A stretch of 39,825 nt of DNA, from the NCBI GenBank assembly GCA_013001815.1, contig JABDLV010000214.1, positions 1 through 39,825 of the forward strand, written 5' to 3'. Source of the DNA: Bacteroidia bacterium (GTDB lineage Bacteria > Bacteroidota > Bacteroidia > AKYH767-A > OLB10). Each line of letters starts with the position of its first letter. Position 1 is the stretch's first letter. Below are positions 15,802 through 24,526 of this stretch, piece by piece. Both the position numbers and the translations under genes were made by a program. The notes beneath the pieces were generated by a model. The model made no database searches. It had not been told where the DNA came from and saw only the letters and a list, made by a program, of their open reading frames with translations.

Positions 15802-18195
15802 CTAAAACTTGTTCTTTGCAAGCAAAGACGTTGCTAATGTAACAAAGACCACAATACTAACGGAACTTAAGGGCATTAAAATGGCTGCTATTAAGGGTGA
15901 AAGCAGGCCCTGAACGGCAAAAGAAAGCCCAATTACGTTGTATAATAATGAGATGACGAAACTAATTTTCACCACAGTCATGCTGCTTTTTGAGAAACTC
16001 AAATAATCATGCAGTTTAAATAAATTCTTTCCTTCGGTGATGGCATTTGTAGCCGGTGAAAAGTGATTTAAATTTTCTGAAACTGCCAAACCAATATCTG
16101 CCTGCTTCAGTGCACCGGCATCATTTAATCCATCCCCAATCATTAACACTTTGTTATTGTTTTTCTGCAGCTTGTCTATGTAATTTAACTTGTCCATCGG
16201 TGCACAATTAAAATGCATGCTTGCTTTAGCAGGAAACATTTTTTGCAACACATTTTTTTCACTTTCATTATCTCCACTTAGTACATGCAAAGAAATATCT
16301 TCATTTAATTTCGTAAGTAATTCACCAATGCCTTTTCTATAGGGTTTTGTAATGTAAAATTTACCTAACATTATACCATCTATTTCTGCATACACCACTG
16401 TTCCGAATTCTTCTACATGATTCAATTGCATAAATGCTGCTGACCCCAATTTAACCTCTTTACCTTTTACAATTGCACTGACACCAAGGCCCGAAAACTC
16501 TTTGTATTGCCTGATTTCTAAGAGGTCACTGTTTAAATGAGATGTTATAACTTTACTTAATGGATGAGAGGATTGATTCGCCAAGGATTTGATTAATGTT
16601 TTTTGCTCCTCACTTAATTCATTCCCTTTAAACTGAACCGTAGAGTGATCGTTTTCGGTAAGGGTTCCTGTTTTATCAAATACAATACAATTGACTTTTG
16701 CCATTTGCTCAATCGTAGCTGTATTTTTTACATACAAACCTGCTTTACCAAATAAACGTATGGCACTTCCTAAAGCAAAAGGTATGGTTAAAGCTAAGGC
16801 ACAAGGACAAGCAATAATTAACACTGCGGTGAATGTGTTAAACACCAATTCAGGTGAACTAAAATACCAATACAAACCTGTTGCGATTGCAATAAATAAA
16901 ATAGCAACCGTAAAATATTTTGCAGCCACATCAACCATGCTAGTAATGGATGAAAAATCTCTACCGAATACTTTATGGTTCCATAGTTGAGTCAAATAAC
17001 TTTGAGACACTTCTTTCTCTACACTTAACTCAATTGAAGCTCCTCTTTGTCGGCCACCTGCATAAATAAGCTCTCCTTCATCCACGCTTACCGGCTCAGA
17101 CTCACCCGTTACGAAACTATAGTCGATACTGGCTTTTCCTGATTTGAGAACGGCATCTGCAGGTACAATTTCTTCATTTCTAATTCGGATAAGATCTCCT
17201 TTTTGCAAATCATTTACATTAATGACATGCTCTTGCTCATTTTGCAATACATTCACCGCTAAAGGAAAGTAAGAAGTGTAATCCCGTTCAAAAGAAAGGG
17301 TTCGATACGTTTTGGATTGATACCATTTACCGACCAACAAGAAAAATACCAAGCCAGCCAAGGAATCTAAATAACCTGCACCGGTATGACTTAAAATTTC
17401 ATACCCACTTCGTAAAAAGAGGGTAATGATTCCTAAGGCAATAGGCACATCTATATTGATGATTTTGTTTTTTAATCCACTAAAAGCAGATTGGAAATAT
17501 TCTGAGGCACTGTAAAACACTACAGGAATAACCAGAACCAAATTGAGATAGCCAAAAAATTGTTTGTAATCATATAGAGCAGAAGCCTCTCTTGCTAAAT
17601 ACTCGGGAAAGCTTAGCAACATGATATTGCCAAAACAAAATCCGGCAATACCAATTTTATAAATTAAACTTCGGTTTATTTTACCTTCCGTTTTCTCCTT
17701 ATTAAGAGATAAATTAATTTCCGGTTCATAGCCCAAAGAGCTTATCAGCTCTACTAACTGGCGTAGGCCAAAGTCTTGTTCTTTATAGGTAACAGATATT
17801 TCCTTCTTCGGAAAATTAACGGTGGATTGCAGCACAGAATCATTCAATTGATTTAAATGCTCTAATAACCAAATGCAAGAGCTGCAATGAATCTGCGGAA
17901 GTGTTAATTCAATTTTGGATGTATTTCCATCGCTAAAACGTAATAGCTGTTTCTGAATTTCTGAATTATCTAAAAAGGCAAACTTTTCTTGCGCCACCGG
18001 TTTTTCCATTCGAATGCCCGGGTTCTTTTCTAAATCATAATAATCACACAGATTATTGGCATCCAGTATTTCAAAAACGGTTTTGCAACCTGCACAACAA
18101 AATATTTTTTCCTCTTGCTTTATGTTGTCGTTTAAACAATCATCTCCACAGTGATAACAGGTTAATTTAGTTGCTGGCTTGCTTAGCGTTTGCAT
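15802..18195 (-). CDS. ccoI: Heavy-metal translocating P-type ATPase, CcoI/FixI-type copper exporter
   Basis: N-terminal YHCG...CCAGC Cys motif, HMA CSSC, CPC motif (IIACPCALAL), DKTGTLT, MIGDGLNDAGAL. Confidence 0.94.
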   Translation of the reverse strand: MQTLSKPATKLTCYHCGDDCLNDNIKQEEKIFCCAGCKTVFEILDANNLCDYYDLEKNPGIRMEKPVAQEKFAFLDNSEIQKQLLRFSDGNTSKIELTLPQIHCSSCIWLLEHLNQLNDSVLQSTVNFPKKEISVTYKEQDFGLRQLVELISSLGYEPEINLSLNKEKTEGKINRSLIYKIGIAGFCFGNIMLLSFPEYLAREASALYDYKQFFGYLNLVLVIPVVFYSASEYFQSAFSGLKNKIINIDVPIALGIITLFLRSGYEILSHTGAGYLDSLAGLVFFLLVGKWYQSKTYRTLSFERDYTSYFPLAVNVLQNEQEHVINVNDLQKGDLIRIRNEEIVPADAVLKSGKASIDYSFVTGESEPVSVDEGELIYAGGRQRGASIELSVEKEVSQSYLTQLWNHKVFGRDFSSITSMVDVAAKYFTVAILFIAIATGLYWYFSSPELVFNTFTAVLIIACPCALALTIPFALGSAIRLFGKAGLYVKNTATIEQMAKVNCIVFDKTGTLTENDHSTVQFKGNELSEEQKTLIKSLANQSSHPLSKVITSHLNSDLLEIRQYKEFSGLGVSAIVKGKEVKLGSAAFMQLNHVEEFGTVVYAEIDGIMLGKFYITKPYRKGIGELLTKLNEDISLHVLSGDNESEKNVLQKMFPAKASMHFNCAPMDKLNYIDKLQKNNNKVLMIGDGLNDAGALKQADIGLAVSENLNHFSPATNAITEGKNLFKLHDYLSFSKSSMTVVKISFVISLLYNVIGLSFAVQGLLSPLIAAILMPLSSVSIVVFVTLATSLLAKNKF

Positions 18196-18199
18196 GCTG

Positions 18200-18234
18200 C
18201 AAAATTAAGGATAAAATTTTCAGGGATTTCCAAA
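18200..18234 (-). promoter_or_regulatory. Candidate promoter upstream of ccoI
   Basis: Minus strand TTTG (18231-18234) - N23 - TAATTTTG (18200-18207); spacing longer than the usual 19-21 and unusually close to the start codon. Confidence 0.25.
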
Positions 18235-18244
18235 GTAAAACTCA

Positions 18245-18271
18245 TAAAAAACCCTCACTAAAAAGTGAGGG
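18245..18271 (-). terminator. Rho-independent terminator of the tRNA-Gly/tRNA-Leu transcript
   Basis: Perfect 8-bp stem ccctcact(aaaa)agtgaggg at 18252-18271; reading minus strand it is followed by TTTTTTAT. Confidence 0.75.
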
Positions 18272-18281
18272 AAAAAAGGTG

Positions 18282-18366
18282 TGCCCCAGGCGGGAATCGA
18301 ACCCGCACGGCCGCAATGGCCACGGGATTTTAAGTCCCGCGTGTCTACCAGTTCCACCACCGGGGC
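18282..18366 (-). tRNA. tRNA-Leu (anticodon UAA)
   Basis: Minus strand GCCCCGGTGGTGGAACTGGTAGACACGCGGGACTTAAAATCCCGTGGCCATTGCGGCCGTGCGGGTTCGATTCCCGCCTGGGGCA; CGGGA-CTTAAAA-TCCCG anticodon arm, long type II variable arm, GGTTCGATTCC T-arm; CCA not encoded. Confidence 0.97.
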
Positions 18367-18382
18367 GTAGACAATAAAAAAG

Positions 18383-18455
<73 letters not shown>

Positions 18456-18484
18456 TTATAACATCCCTTTTTTCAAAGGGAAGG

Positions 18485-18513
18485 CAAATATACAAAAATC
18501 AAACACCTGACAA
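18485..18513 (-). promoter_or_regulatory. Candidate promoter of the tRNA-Gly/tRNA-Leu unit
   Basis: Minus strand TTG (18511-18513) - N18 - TATATTTG (18485-18492), perfect TAnnTTTG, about 30 nt upstream of tRNA-Gly. Confidence 0.6.
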
Positions 18514-18545
18514 TCTAAATTTGACCAATTTTAGGCACCTCATTT

Positions 18546-21164
18546 TCAGCTTTTTCTGAGTAAATTTTTGAATTCATTCAGTTTCATTAATGCCTCCACA
18601 GGAGTAAGCTTATTTACATCAATTTGCATTAAATCGTTTCGTATTTGCTCTAGCAAAGGGTCATCTAGTTGAAAGAATGATAATTGAAATTGGTCCTCTT
18701 GTTTTTTAAGCTGGTCTTTCTTAATTAATTCAGAACTACTGTGTGCTTGTTCTAAAATGCTCAGCATTTTTTCTGCTTTTTGCAAAACCGAATTCGGCAT
18801 TCCGGCTAATTTTGCAACATGTATTCCAAAGCTGTGTTCACTTCCACCGGGCACCAACTTTCTTAAAAACAAAATATCTGTATCGCTTTCTTTTATACTT
18901 ACATGGTAATTTTTAATCCGGTTGTATGAATTAGCCATTTCATTCAACTCATGATAATGAGTAGCAAACAATGTTTTTGCTTTGCACTCCGGTTTTTCAT
19001 GCAAGTAATGTGCAATTGCCCAGGCAATAGAAATTCCATCATAAGTACTGGTTCCTCTACCAATTTCATCTAACAAGATTAAACTTCTGTTCGACAGATT
19101 ATTTAGAATGCTTGCCGTTTCATTCATCTCTACCATAAACGTAGATTCACCACTGGAAATATTATCTGATGCACCGACTCGGGTAAACACTTTATCAACT
19201 AAGCCAATATCGGCAGCCTTGGCAGAAACATACGAACCCATTTGTGCCATTAGAACAATAAGTGCTGTTTGTCTAAGCAATGCCGACTTACCGCTCATGT
19301 TAGGCCCGGTAACGATAATGATTTGCTGCTGCTCATTATCCAAATAAATGTTGTTAGATATATAATCCTCTCCCAAAGGCAAGTGCTGTTCTAACACAGG
19401 GTGCCTTCCTTCTTTAATATCGATTACTTCTGTGGTGTTTAATTTGGGCTTTACATAATTATTGCTGATGGCAATATTTGAAAAGGCCAGCAAGCAATCT
19501 ATATGTGCAACCAATGCAGCATTCTTTTGCACTGTCGAAACATACTGTGATAAATCAACTACCAAATTATCAAACAGTTCTTGCTCAAGCTTATGAATTT
19601 TTTCTTCGGCACCCAGAATTTTTTCTTCGTATTCTTTTAACTCATCGGTAATGTATCGTTCTGCATTAACCAAGGTTTGTTTTCTAATCCACTCTGAAGG
19701 AACTTTATCTTTATGTCTATGTGTTACTTCAATATAATAACCGAACACATTATTGAAGCCAAGCTTTAAAGAAGAAATTCCTGTTTTCTCAACCTCCCGT
19801 TTTTGTAAATCCAACAAATAATTTTTTCCTCCACTTGCAATTTCTCTTAACTCATCCAGGTCCTTATTAATTCCATCTCGCACTACATCACCTTTGGTCA
19901 CAGCAACAGGTACTTCATCATTTAGGGTTTTCGCTATGCTACCAATTAACGCAGTACAAGCATCCAACTGATTGGCTATTTCTTGCAATGCCTTGCTGCT
20001 TGCCAACTTGGCTCTGTTTTTTATGGGATGAATGGCCTGCAATGATTTCTTTAATTGTATGATTTCCCTTGGATTTATTTTTCGCAGTGCTACCTTGGAA
20101 ATAACACGCTCTAAATCGCCAACTTGTTTTAATTGCTTTTGAAAGATTTCTGCATCATCTCTATTATTGATTAAAAACTCAACAATATTTAATCGCTTAT
20201 TGATTAACTCCAGCTCTTTCAATGGCATTACCGTCCAACGTTTCATTAAACGCGCACCCATGGGTGAACAGGTTCTGTCTAAAATATCATACAGAGTTTT
20301 TGCTTTTTCCTGATTGGAATAAATCAATTCTAAATTATGAATGGTGAACTTATCTAACCATACATATTTCTCTTTATCAATTCTAGATATATTAGTAATC
20401 TGACTCAGCTCCTTGTGTTGCATTTCAGAAGCATAATGCAAAGCGGCACCAGCTGCAACAATTCCTAATTGTAAATCGGCTATTCCAAAACCTTTTAAAG
20501 ATTGCGTTCCAAAATGATCCAATAATTTTTCTTTAGCAAAATCGTATTGAAAAATCCAATCATCTAATGTGTAGGTATAAAACTTTGTACCGTATTGCTC
20601 TTGGAAGTCTTTTAAATAAGACTTTACGAATACTACCTCACTTGGATTGTGATTTTGCAAGAGTTTATCCATGTATTGCCAATCACCTTCAGCAATTAAA
20701 TACTCTCCTGTGCTTACATCTATGAATGCCACACCAAACATAGAACCCGACTTATGCATTACCGCTAAAAAGTTATTGCTTTTATGATCCAGTACCTGAT
20801 CATTAATAGCAATGCCGGGTGTTATCAATTCTGTTACACCTCGCTTTACAATGGTTTTTGTTGTTTTAGGATCTTCTAATTGATCGCATATAGCAACACG
20901 CTGTCCTGCTCGTACTAATTTTGGTAAATACGTTTCTAACGCATGGTGTGGAAAACCGGCAAGCTCTACTTCAGATGCAGAACCGTTTGCACGTTTGGTT
21001 AATACAATACCTAAAATCTGTGCAGTAGTAACCGCATCCTGACTAAAGGTTTCGTAAAAATCTCCCACTCTGAACAGTACAATGGCATCAGGATATTTCG
21101 CCTTTACCGAATTGTACTGCTTCATTAAAGGAGTAACGGTTCGTTTTTTATCTTTTACTTTCAA
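18546..21164 (-). CDS. mutS: DNA mismatch repair protein MutS
   Basis: N-terminal 'TPLMKQYNSVKAKYPDAIVLFRVGDFYETF' mismatch-recognition domain, Walker A TGPNMSGKSALLRQTALIVLMAQMG, DEIGRGTSTYDGISIAWA, FATHYHEL. Confidence 0.98.
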   Translation of the reverse strand: MKVKDKKRTVTPLMKQYNSVKAKYPDAIVLFRVGDFYETFSQDAVTTAQILGIVLTKRANGSASEVELAGFPHHALETYLPKLVRAGQRVAICDQLEDPKTTKTIVKRGVTELITPGIAINDQVLDHKSNNFLAVMHKSGSMFGVAFIDVSTGEYLIAEGDWQYMDKLLQNHNPSEVVFVKSYLKDFQEQYGTKFYTYTLDDWIFQYDFAKEKLLDHFGTQSLKGFGIADLQLGIVAAGAALHYASEMQHKELSQITNISRIDKEKYVWLDKFTIHNLELIYSNQEKAKTLYDILDRTCSPMGARLMKRWTVMPLKELELINKRLNIVEFLINNRDDAEIFQKQLKQVGDLERVISKVALRKINPREIIQLKKSLQAIHPIKNRAKLASSKALQEIANQLDACTALIGSIAKTLNDEVPVAVTKGDVVRDGINKDLDELREIASGGKNYLLDLQKREVEKTGISSLKLGFNNVFGYYIEVTHRHKDKVPSEWIRKQTLVNAERYITDELKEYEEKILGAEEKIHKLEQELFDNLVVDLSQYVSTVQKNAALVAHIDCLLAFSNIAISNNYVKPKLNTTEVIDIKEGRHPVLEQHLPLGEDYISNNIYLDNEQQQIIIVTGPNMSGKSALLRQTALIVLMAQMGSYVSAKAADIGLVDKVFTRVGASDNISSGESTFMVEMNETASILNNLSNRSLILLDEIGRGTSTYDGISIAWAIAHYLHEKPECKAKTLFATHYHELNEMANSYNRIKNYHVSIKESDTDILFLRKLVPGGSEHSFGIHVAKLAGMPNSVLQKAEKMLSILEQAHSSSELIKKDQLKKQEDQFQLSFFQLDDPLLEQIRNDLMQIDVNKLTPVEALMKLNEFKNLLRKS

Positions 21165-21206
21165 GAGAATTCTATAATTCTTATAAATTTATTTTAAATT
21201 TCGCAC

Positions 21207-21725
21207 ATGCAAAAACTAAAATTGCATGAACTTGGGCGTAAAACTACCGAAGAGTTTAAAGATGCAGAAAAGAAACCCATCATTGTTGTGTTAGACAATG
21301 TACGAAGCGGAAATAATGTCGGCTCCGTATTTCGCTCTGCAGATGCTTTTTTACTATCGGGGATTTACTTGTGTGGTATTACAGCCCAACCACCTCACAA
21401 AGATATTCATAAAACCGCAATTGGCGCAACAGAAAGCGTAATGTGGAAACATTTTGATAGCACTTTAAAGGCCATTAAAGAGCTGAAACGAAATGGATAT
21501 CAGATAATAAGTGTAGAACAAACTACAGGCTCTCAATCTATAAGGGATTTTCAACCTGAAGAGAATAAACCTATGGCTATTGTATTTGGTAATGAGGTAG
21601 AAGGTGTGCAACAAGAAATCATTGACCTCTCTGATGCTTGCATAGAAATTCCTCAATATGGAACTAAACACAGTTTAAACATTTCTGTTTGTGCCGGTGT
21701 AGTACTATATGAGTTAAGCGCATAA
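21207..21725 (+). CDS. SpoU/TrmH family RNA 2'-O-methyltransferase
   Basis: LDNVRSGNNVGSVFRSADAF, VFGNEVEGVQQEIIDLSDACIEIPQYGTKHSLNISVCAGVVLYE SPOUT motifs 1-3. Confidence 0.92.
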   Translation: MQKLKLHELGRKTTEEFKDAEKKPIIVVLDNVRSGNNVGSVFRSADAFLLSGIYLCGITAQPPHKDIHKTAIGATESVMWKHFDSTLKAIKELKRNGYQIISVEQTTGSQSIRDFQPEENKPMAIVFGNEVEGVQQEIIDLSDACIEIPQYGTKHSLNISVCAGVVLYELSA

Positions 21726-21755
21726 AAAAACCCCGGTGTTTCCACCAGGGTTTCT
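21722..21755 (-). terminator. Terminator between convergent TrmH-like gene and ompA-family gene
   Basis: Inverted repeat aaaccccggtg/caccagggttt (one mismatch); minus-strand reading ends in a T7 run. Confidence 0.65.
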
Positions 21756-21774
21756 CTAAATATATTTTTTAAAC

Positions 21775-23211
21775 TTATTGAACGATGAAGTCTACTCTTC
21801 TATTTACAGAATTTACTTTTTCTGTCATAGGAGAAGTTTCACCATTTGAAGTAGCACTTAATCTACTAGCATCTACTCCATATAAGTCAACTAATTTTTG
21901 AATTACATTTTCAGCACGCTTCTGTGCCAATTTTTGATTGTATTCCTCACCACCTGTTTTGTCTGCATTACCACTAACTAATAATGTTAAACCGGAATTA
22001 GATTGCAGTGCACGAGCAACAGTTAATAATTGCTTGTTGTATGTAGATGAAACAGCTGAACTATTTGTTGTAAAGTAAATAGAAGGTAAAGCAACATCTC
22101 CACCTTTAGCAGCTGGTATCATGCTTGGATCAAACTTAGGAATAGTAACACCCTGGAAGTTGACTAATGTTCCTGAAGGAGTATTTGCTTCTAAATCTTT
22201 TCCATCCGGAACACCATCACCATCAGAATCAACTGCAACACCGTTAGCATCAACAGTTACTCCCTTAGCTGTAAATGGGTCAGCATCATCTGCATCAGCA
22301 ACACCGTCACCATCAGAATCAACAGCAGAACCATCACCATATACTTTAGCACCTTCAGGTGTAGAGTTATCTTTATCAAATATATCAGCTACACCATCGT
22401 TGTCTTTATCATTTGATAGCATATCCATTTTACCACGCATGTCAGCCATGTCGTTGTAGACAATCTCCATTGGGTTAACCCACTCCATGTTCTTGTCTTT
22501 CTTTCCTAATGTGTAATTAACACCTAAAGTGATGAATGAGTAGGTATCAAAATTTTGTGTGCCCGCTTCGTAAAGATCTAAATCATCATCAAAAGTCATA
22601 TTGTAGTCATAGTACAAACCTAAGTTTGCTTTAGACCCTAAACGATACTTAAGACCCAAACCTGCATTTGCAATTAATGAACCTGAATCTGCAGTTCTTG
22701 ATGAGTCCGGCATTATGGTACCCGGACGATAATTCGTTTCAGAATCGTACATAAGATATCCAATTCCTCCATTAGCTTCTAAGTGTAATTTCTTATTACG
22801 CTGCAGATGGCTAACGTTTCCTAAAGTACCTACTATATTTAAATTAAATTGAGTAATGCTTGAGGTGAAATCTTCTAATATTAAATCTGAAGTATTTGGA
22901 ATACTAGTTTTACTAATATTTTGACCTGCAAGTTCCCCAAGCCATACATTCCCTCTTAATGCAATGGAATGAGATAATCTATACGATACATTTCCACCAA
23001 ACACATAATTGAACTCGAATCCGTCTCCATTACCCCAAGGCGCTAAATCACCTTGATAAAGAGTGGTTCCACCGTTAAGCCCTACAGACCAACGATTAAA
23101 ATCTTTTGGACTTGGCATGCCAGTGCTTGCAGTTTCTTCAGAATCTTGTGCCCATGCACCTAATGTGAATGCCATGGCCAATGCCAAAATGAGTGTAAAT
23201 TTTAATTTCAT
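21775..23211 (-). CDS. OmpA family outer membrane protein with thrombospondin type 3 repeats
   Basis: Signal peptide, beta-barrel N-domain, DxDxDGVxDxxD repeats, OmpA C-domain (LLVSGNADKTGGEEYNQKLAQKRAENVIQKLVDLYGVDASRLSATSNGE...NRRVDF). Confidence 0.93.
   Translation of the reverse strand: MKLKFTLILALAMAFTLGAWAQDSEETASTGMPSPKDFNRWSVGLNGGTTLYQGDLAPWGNGDGFEFNYVFGGNVSYRLSHSIALRGNVWLGELAGQNISKTSIPNTSDLILEDFTSSITQFNLNIVGTLGNVSHLQRNKKLHLEANGGIGYLMYDSETNYRPGTIMPDSSRTADSGSLIANAGLGLKYRLGSKANLGLYYDYNMTFDDDLDLYEAGTQNFDTYSFITLGVNYTLGKKDKNMEWVNPMEIVYNDMADMRGKMDMLSNDKDNDGVADIFDKDNSTPEGAKVYGDGSAVDSDGDGVADADDADPFTAKGVTVDANGVAVDSDGDGVPDGKDLEANTPSGTLVNFQGVTIPKFDPSMIPAAKGGDVALPSIYFTTNSSAVSSTYNKQLLTVARALQSNSGLTLLVSGNADKTGGEEYNQKLAQKRAENVIQKLVDLYGVDASRLSATSNGETSPMTEKVNSVNRRVDFIVQ
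22190..22420 (-). repeat. TSP3-type calcium-binding repeat region within ompA-family gene
   Basis: Repeated 'DSDGDGVxDxxDxxxxTPxG/TAKG' protein repeats; near-identical DNA 'caccatcagaatcaac' recurs about 90 bp apart. Confidence 0.8.
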
Positions 23212-23298
23212 GATATTTGTTCTAATTGTTAATCAGTTATTTTGGTTATAGTGATGCAAGTATAATCAATACTTTTTATTATTTAAAAGCATTTATTA

Positions 23299-23330
23299 CG
23301 AATATATTCACGAAAAGTTCAATAGCTCAA
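23299..23330 (-). promoter_or_regulatory. Candidate promoter for ompA-family gene
   Basis: Minus strand TTG (23328-23330) - N21 - TATATTCG (23299-23306), one mismatch to TAnnTTTG. Confidence 0.3.
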
Positions 23331-23341
23331 TTCACTAGCTT

Positions 23342-23938
23342 TTAATATGTTAGAATCCTGTTTATAACTTTTTTGAAGTGGCTTTCATTCTTTACAAAAT
23401 CTAATTCTCCGCTATTTATTTTTAACACGTTCAATCCTGAGTCGGATAAGATTTTTTCATACCCGATTTGAATGTTTTCTAAGTAGGTATTACTGATGTC
23501 TTTTTCGAAGGGACGGCCTCTTTTCTCAATATTGGCCTGCAGTTTAGCAATATCTTTGTCTAAATAAATGATCAAATCCGGCTTCGGAATATCTCGCTCC
23601 AACAATTCAAAAAACGTTCGATAAAGCCCAAATTCCTCTTCTTTCAAATTCACTTTTGCAAACAAGAGTGATTTATCAAATAAGTAGTCTGAAACAAAGG
23701 TTTTAAGTGGAAGCGCTGTTAATTTCTTTTTTAACTGATGGTATCTTGCCGCAAGAAATGACAATTCTAAAGGAAAAGCATAGCGTTCCGGCTGATTATA
23801 AAATTGAGGCAAAAAAGTATTGTCGGCAAATTCTTCTAAAATAAGCTCTCTGTCATGCTCTTGGCTAATCATTTTTGCCAGGGATGTTTTACCCGAGCCA
23901 ATGTTGCCTTCAACTACTATATACTTGTATTGATCCAT
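23342..23938 (-). CDS. Deoxynucleoside kinase family protein (paralog 1)
   Basis: P-loop VVEGNIGSGKTSLAK, LID KRGRPFE, 198 aa; DRx motif position reads 'SDYLFDKSLLFA'. Confidence 0.87.
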   Translation of the reverse strand: MDQYKYIVVEGNIGSGKTSLAKMISQEHDRELILEEFADNTFLPQFYNQPERYAFPLELSFLAARYHQLKKKLTALPLKTFVSDYLFDKSLLFAKVNLKEEEFGLYRTFFELLERDIPKPDLIIYLDKDIAKLQANIEKRGRPFEKDISNTYLENIQIGYEKILSDSGLNVLKINSGELDFVKNESHFKKVINRILTY

Positions 23939-23944
23939 TTACGC

Positions 23945-24448
23945 TTATTTTTCTGTATCAATATTAGCGTTCCATAATTTCACTTCACAAGTATCCGTAC
24001 TTTCTTTCAATAAAGCAGCAATATTTTGATTTAATATTGGATGGATTAGCTCACCGGCAATTTCATTCAGGGGCACCATAACAAAATTTCGTTTTTCAAT
24101 ATATGGATGCGGTATCGTTAACTTTTCATCTTTTATCACCTCATTATTAATGAATAGTATATCAATATCTAAAATTCTACTTCCCCATTTTTTAGTTCTC
24201 GTTCTCCCCGATTCATCTTCAATCTTGTTTATTTCCAATAACAGTTTGTGTGGTAAAAGGTGCGTTTCAATTTCTAACGCAATATTTAAAAAAGGTAATT
24301 GCTCTTTTTCACCCCAAGGCTCCGTTTCATAAACAGAAGATTTTTGATGCACGGCTCCAAGTCGTTGTTCAATGGCATGTATAGCATTATTCAAATGCTC
24401 ATATCTGTCTCCCTCATTACTTCCTAAATGCAAAAAAGCCTTTTTCAT
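23945..24448 (-). CDS. folK: 2-amino-4-hydroxy-6-hydroxymethyldihydropteridine diphosphokinase
   Basis: LHLGSNEGDRYEHLNNAIHAIEQRLG, SSVYETEPWG, GSRILDIDILFI, IPHPYIEKRNFVMVPLNEIAGELIHP; start at MKKAFLH (24448) preferred over the ORF-track start 24466. Confidence 0.94.
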   Translation of the reverse strand: MKKAFLHLGSNEGDRYEHLNNAIHAIEQRLGAVHQKSSVYETEPWGEKEQLPFLNIALEIETHLLPHKLLLEINKIEDESGRTRTKKWGSRILDIDILFINNEVIKDEKLTIPHPYIEKRNFVMVPLNEIAGELIHPILNQNIAALLKESTDTCEVKLWNANIDTEK

Positions 24449-24483
24449 TGCTGCCATCGTACTCAAAAATAAACATTAAAGCC

Positions 24484-24491
24484 TATTTTTG
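24484..24491 (+). promoter_or_regulatory. -7 element (TAnnTTTG) upstream of sppA
   Basis: TATTTTTG 35 nt before the sppA ATG; no canonical -33 TTG. Confidence 0.35.
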
Positions 24492-24526
24492 TATTTTACA
24501 TTAACCTTAATTTTTATAAACATACT

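Noticed and set aside
22121-22459. Plus-strand Ser/Thr/Pro-rich ORF (112 aa) that looks like a repetitive surface protein
   Set aside because: It is the antisense translation of the TSP3 repeats of the OmpA-family gene.
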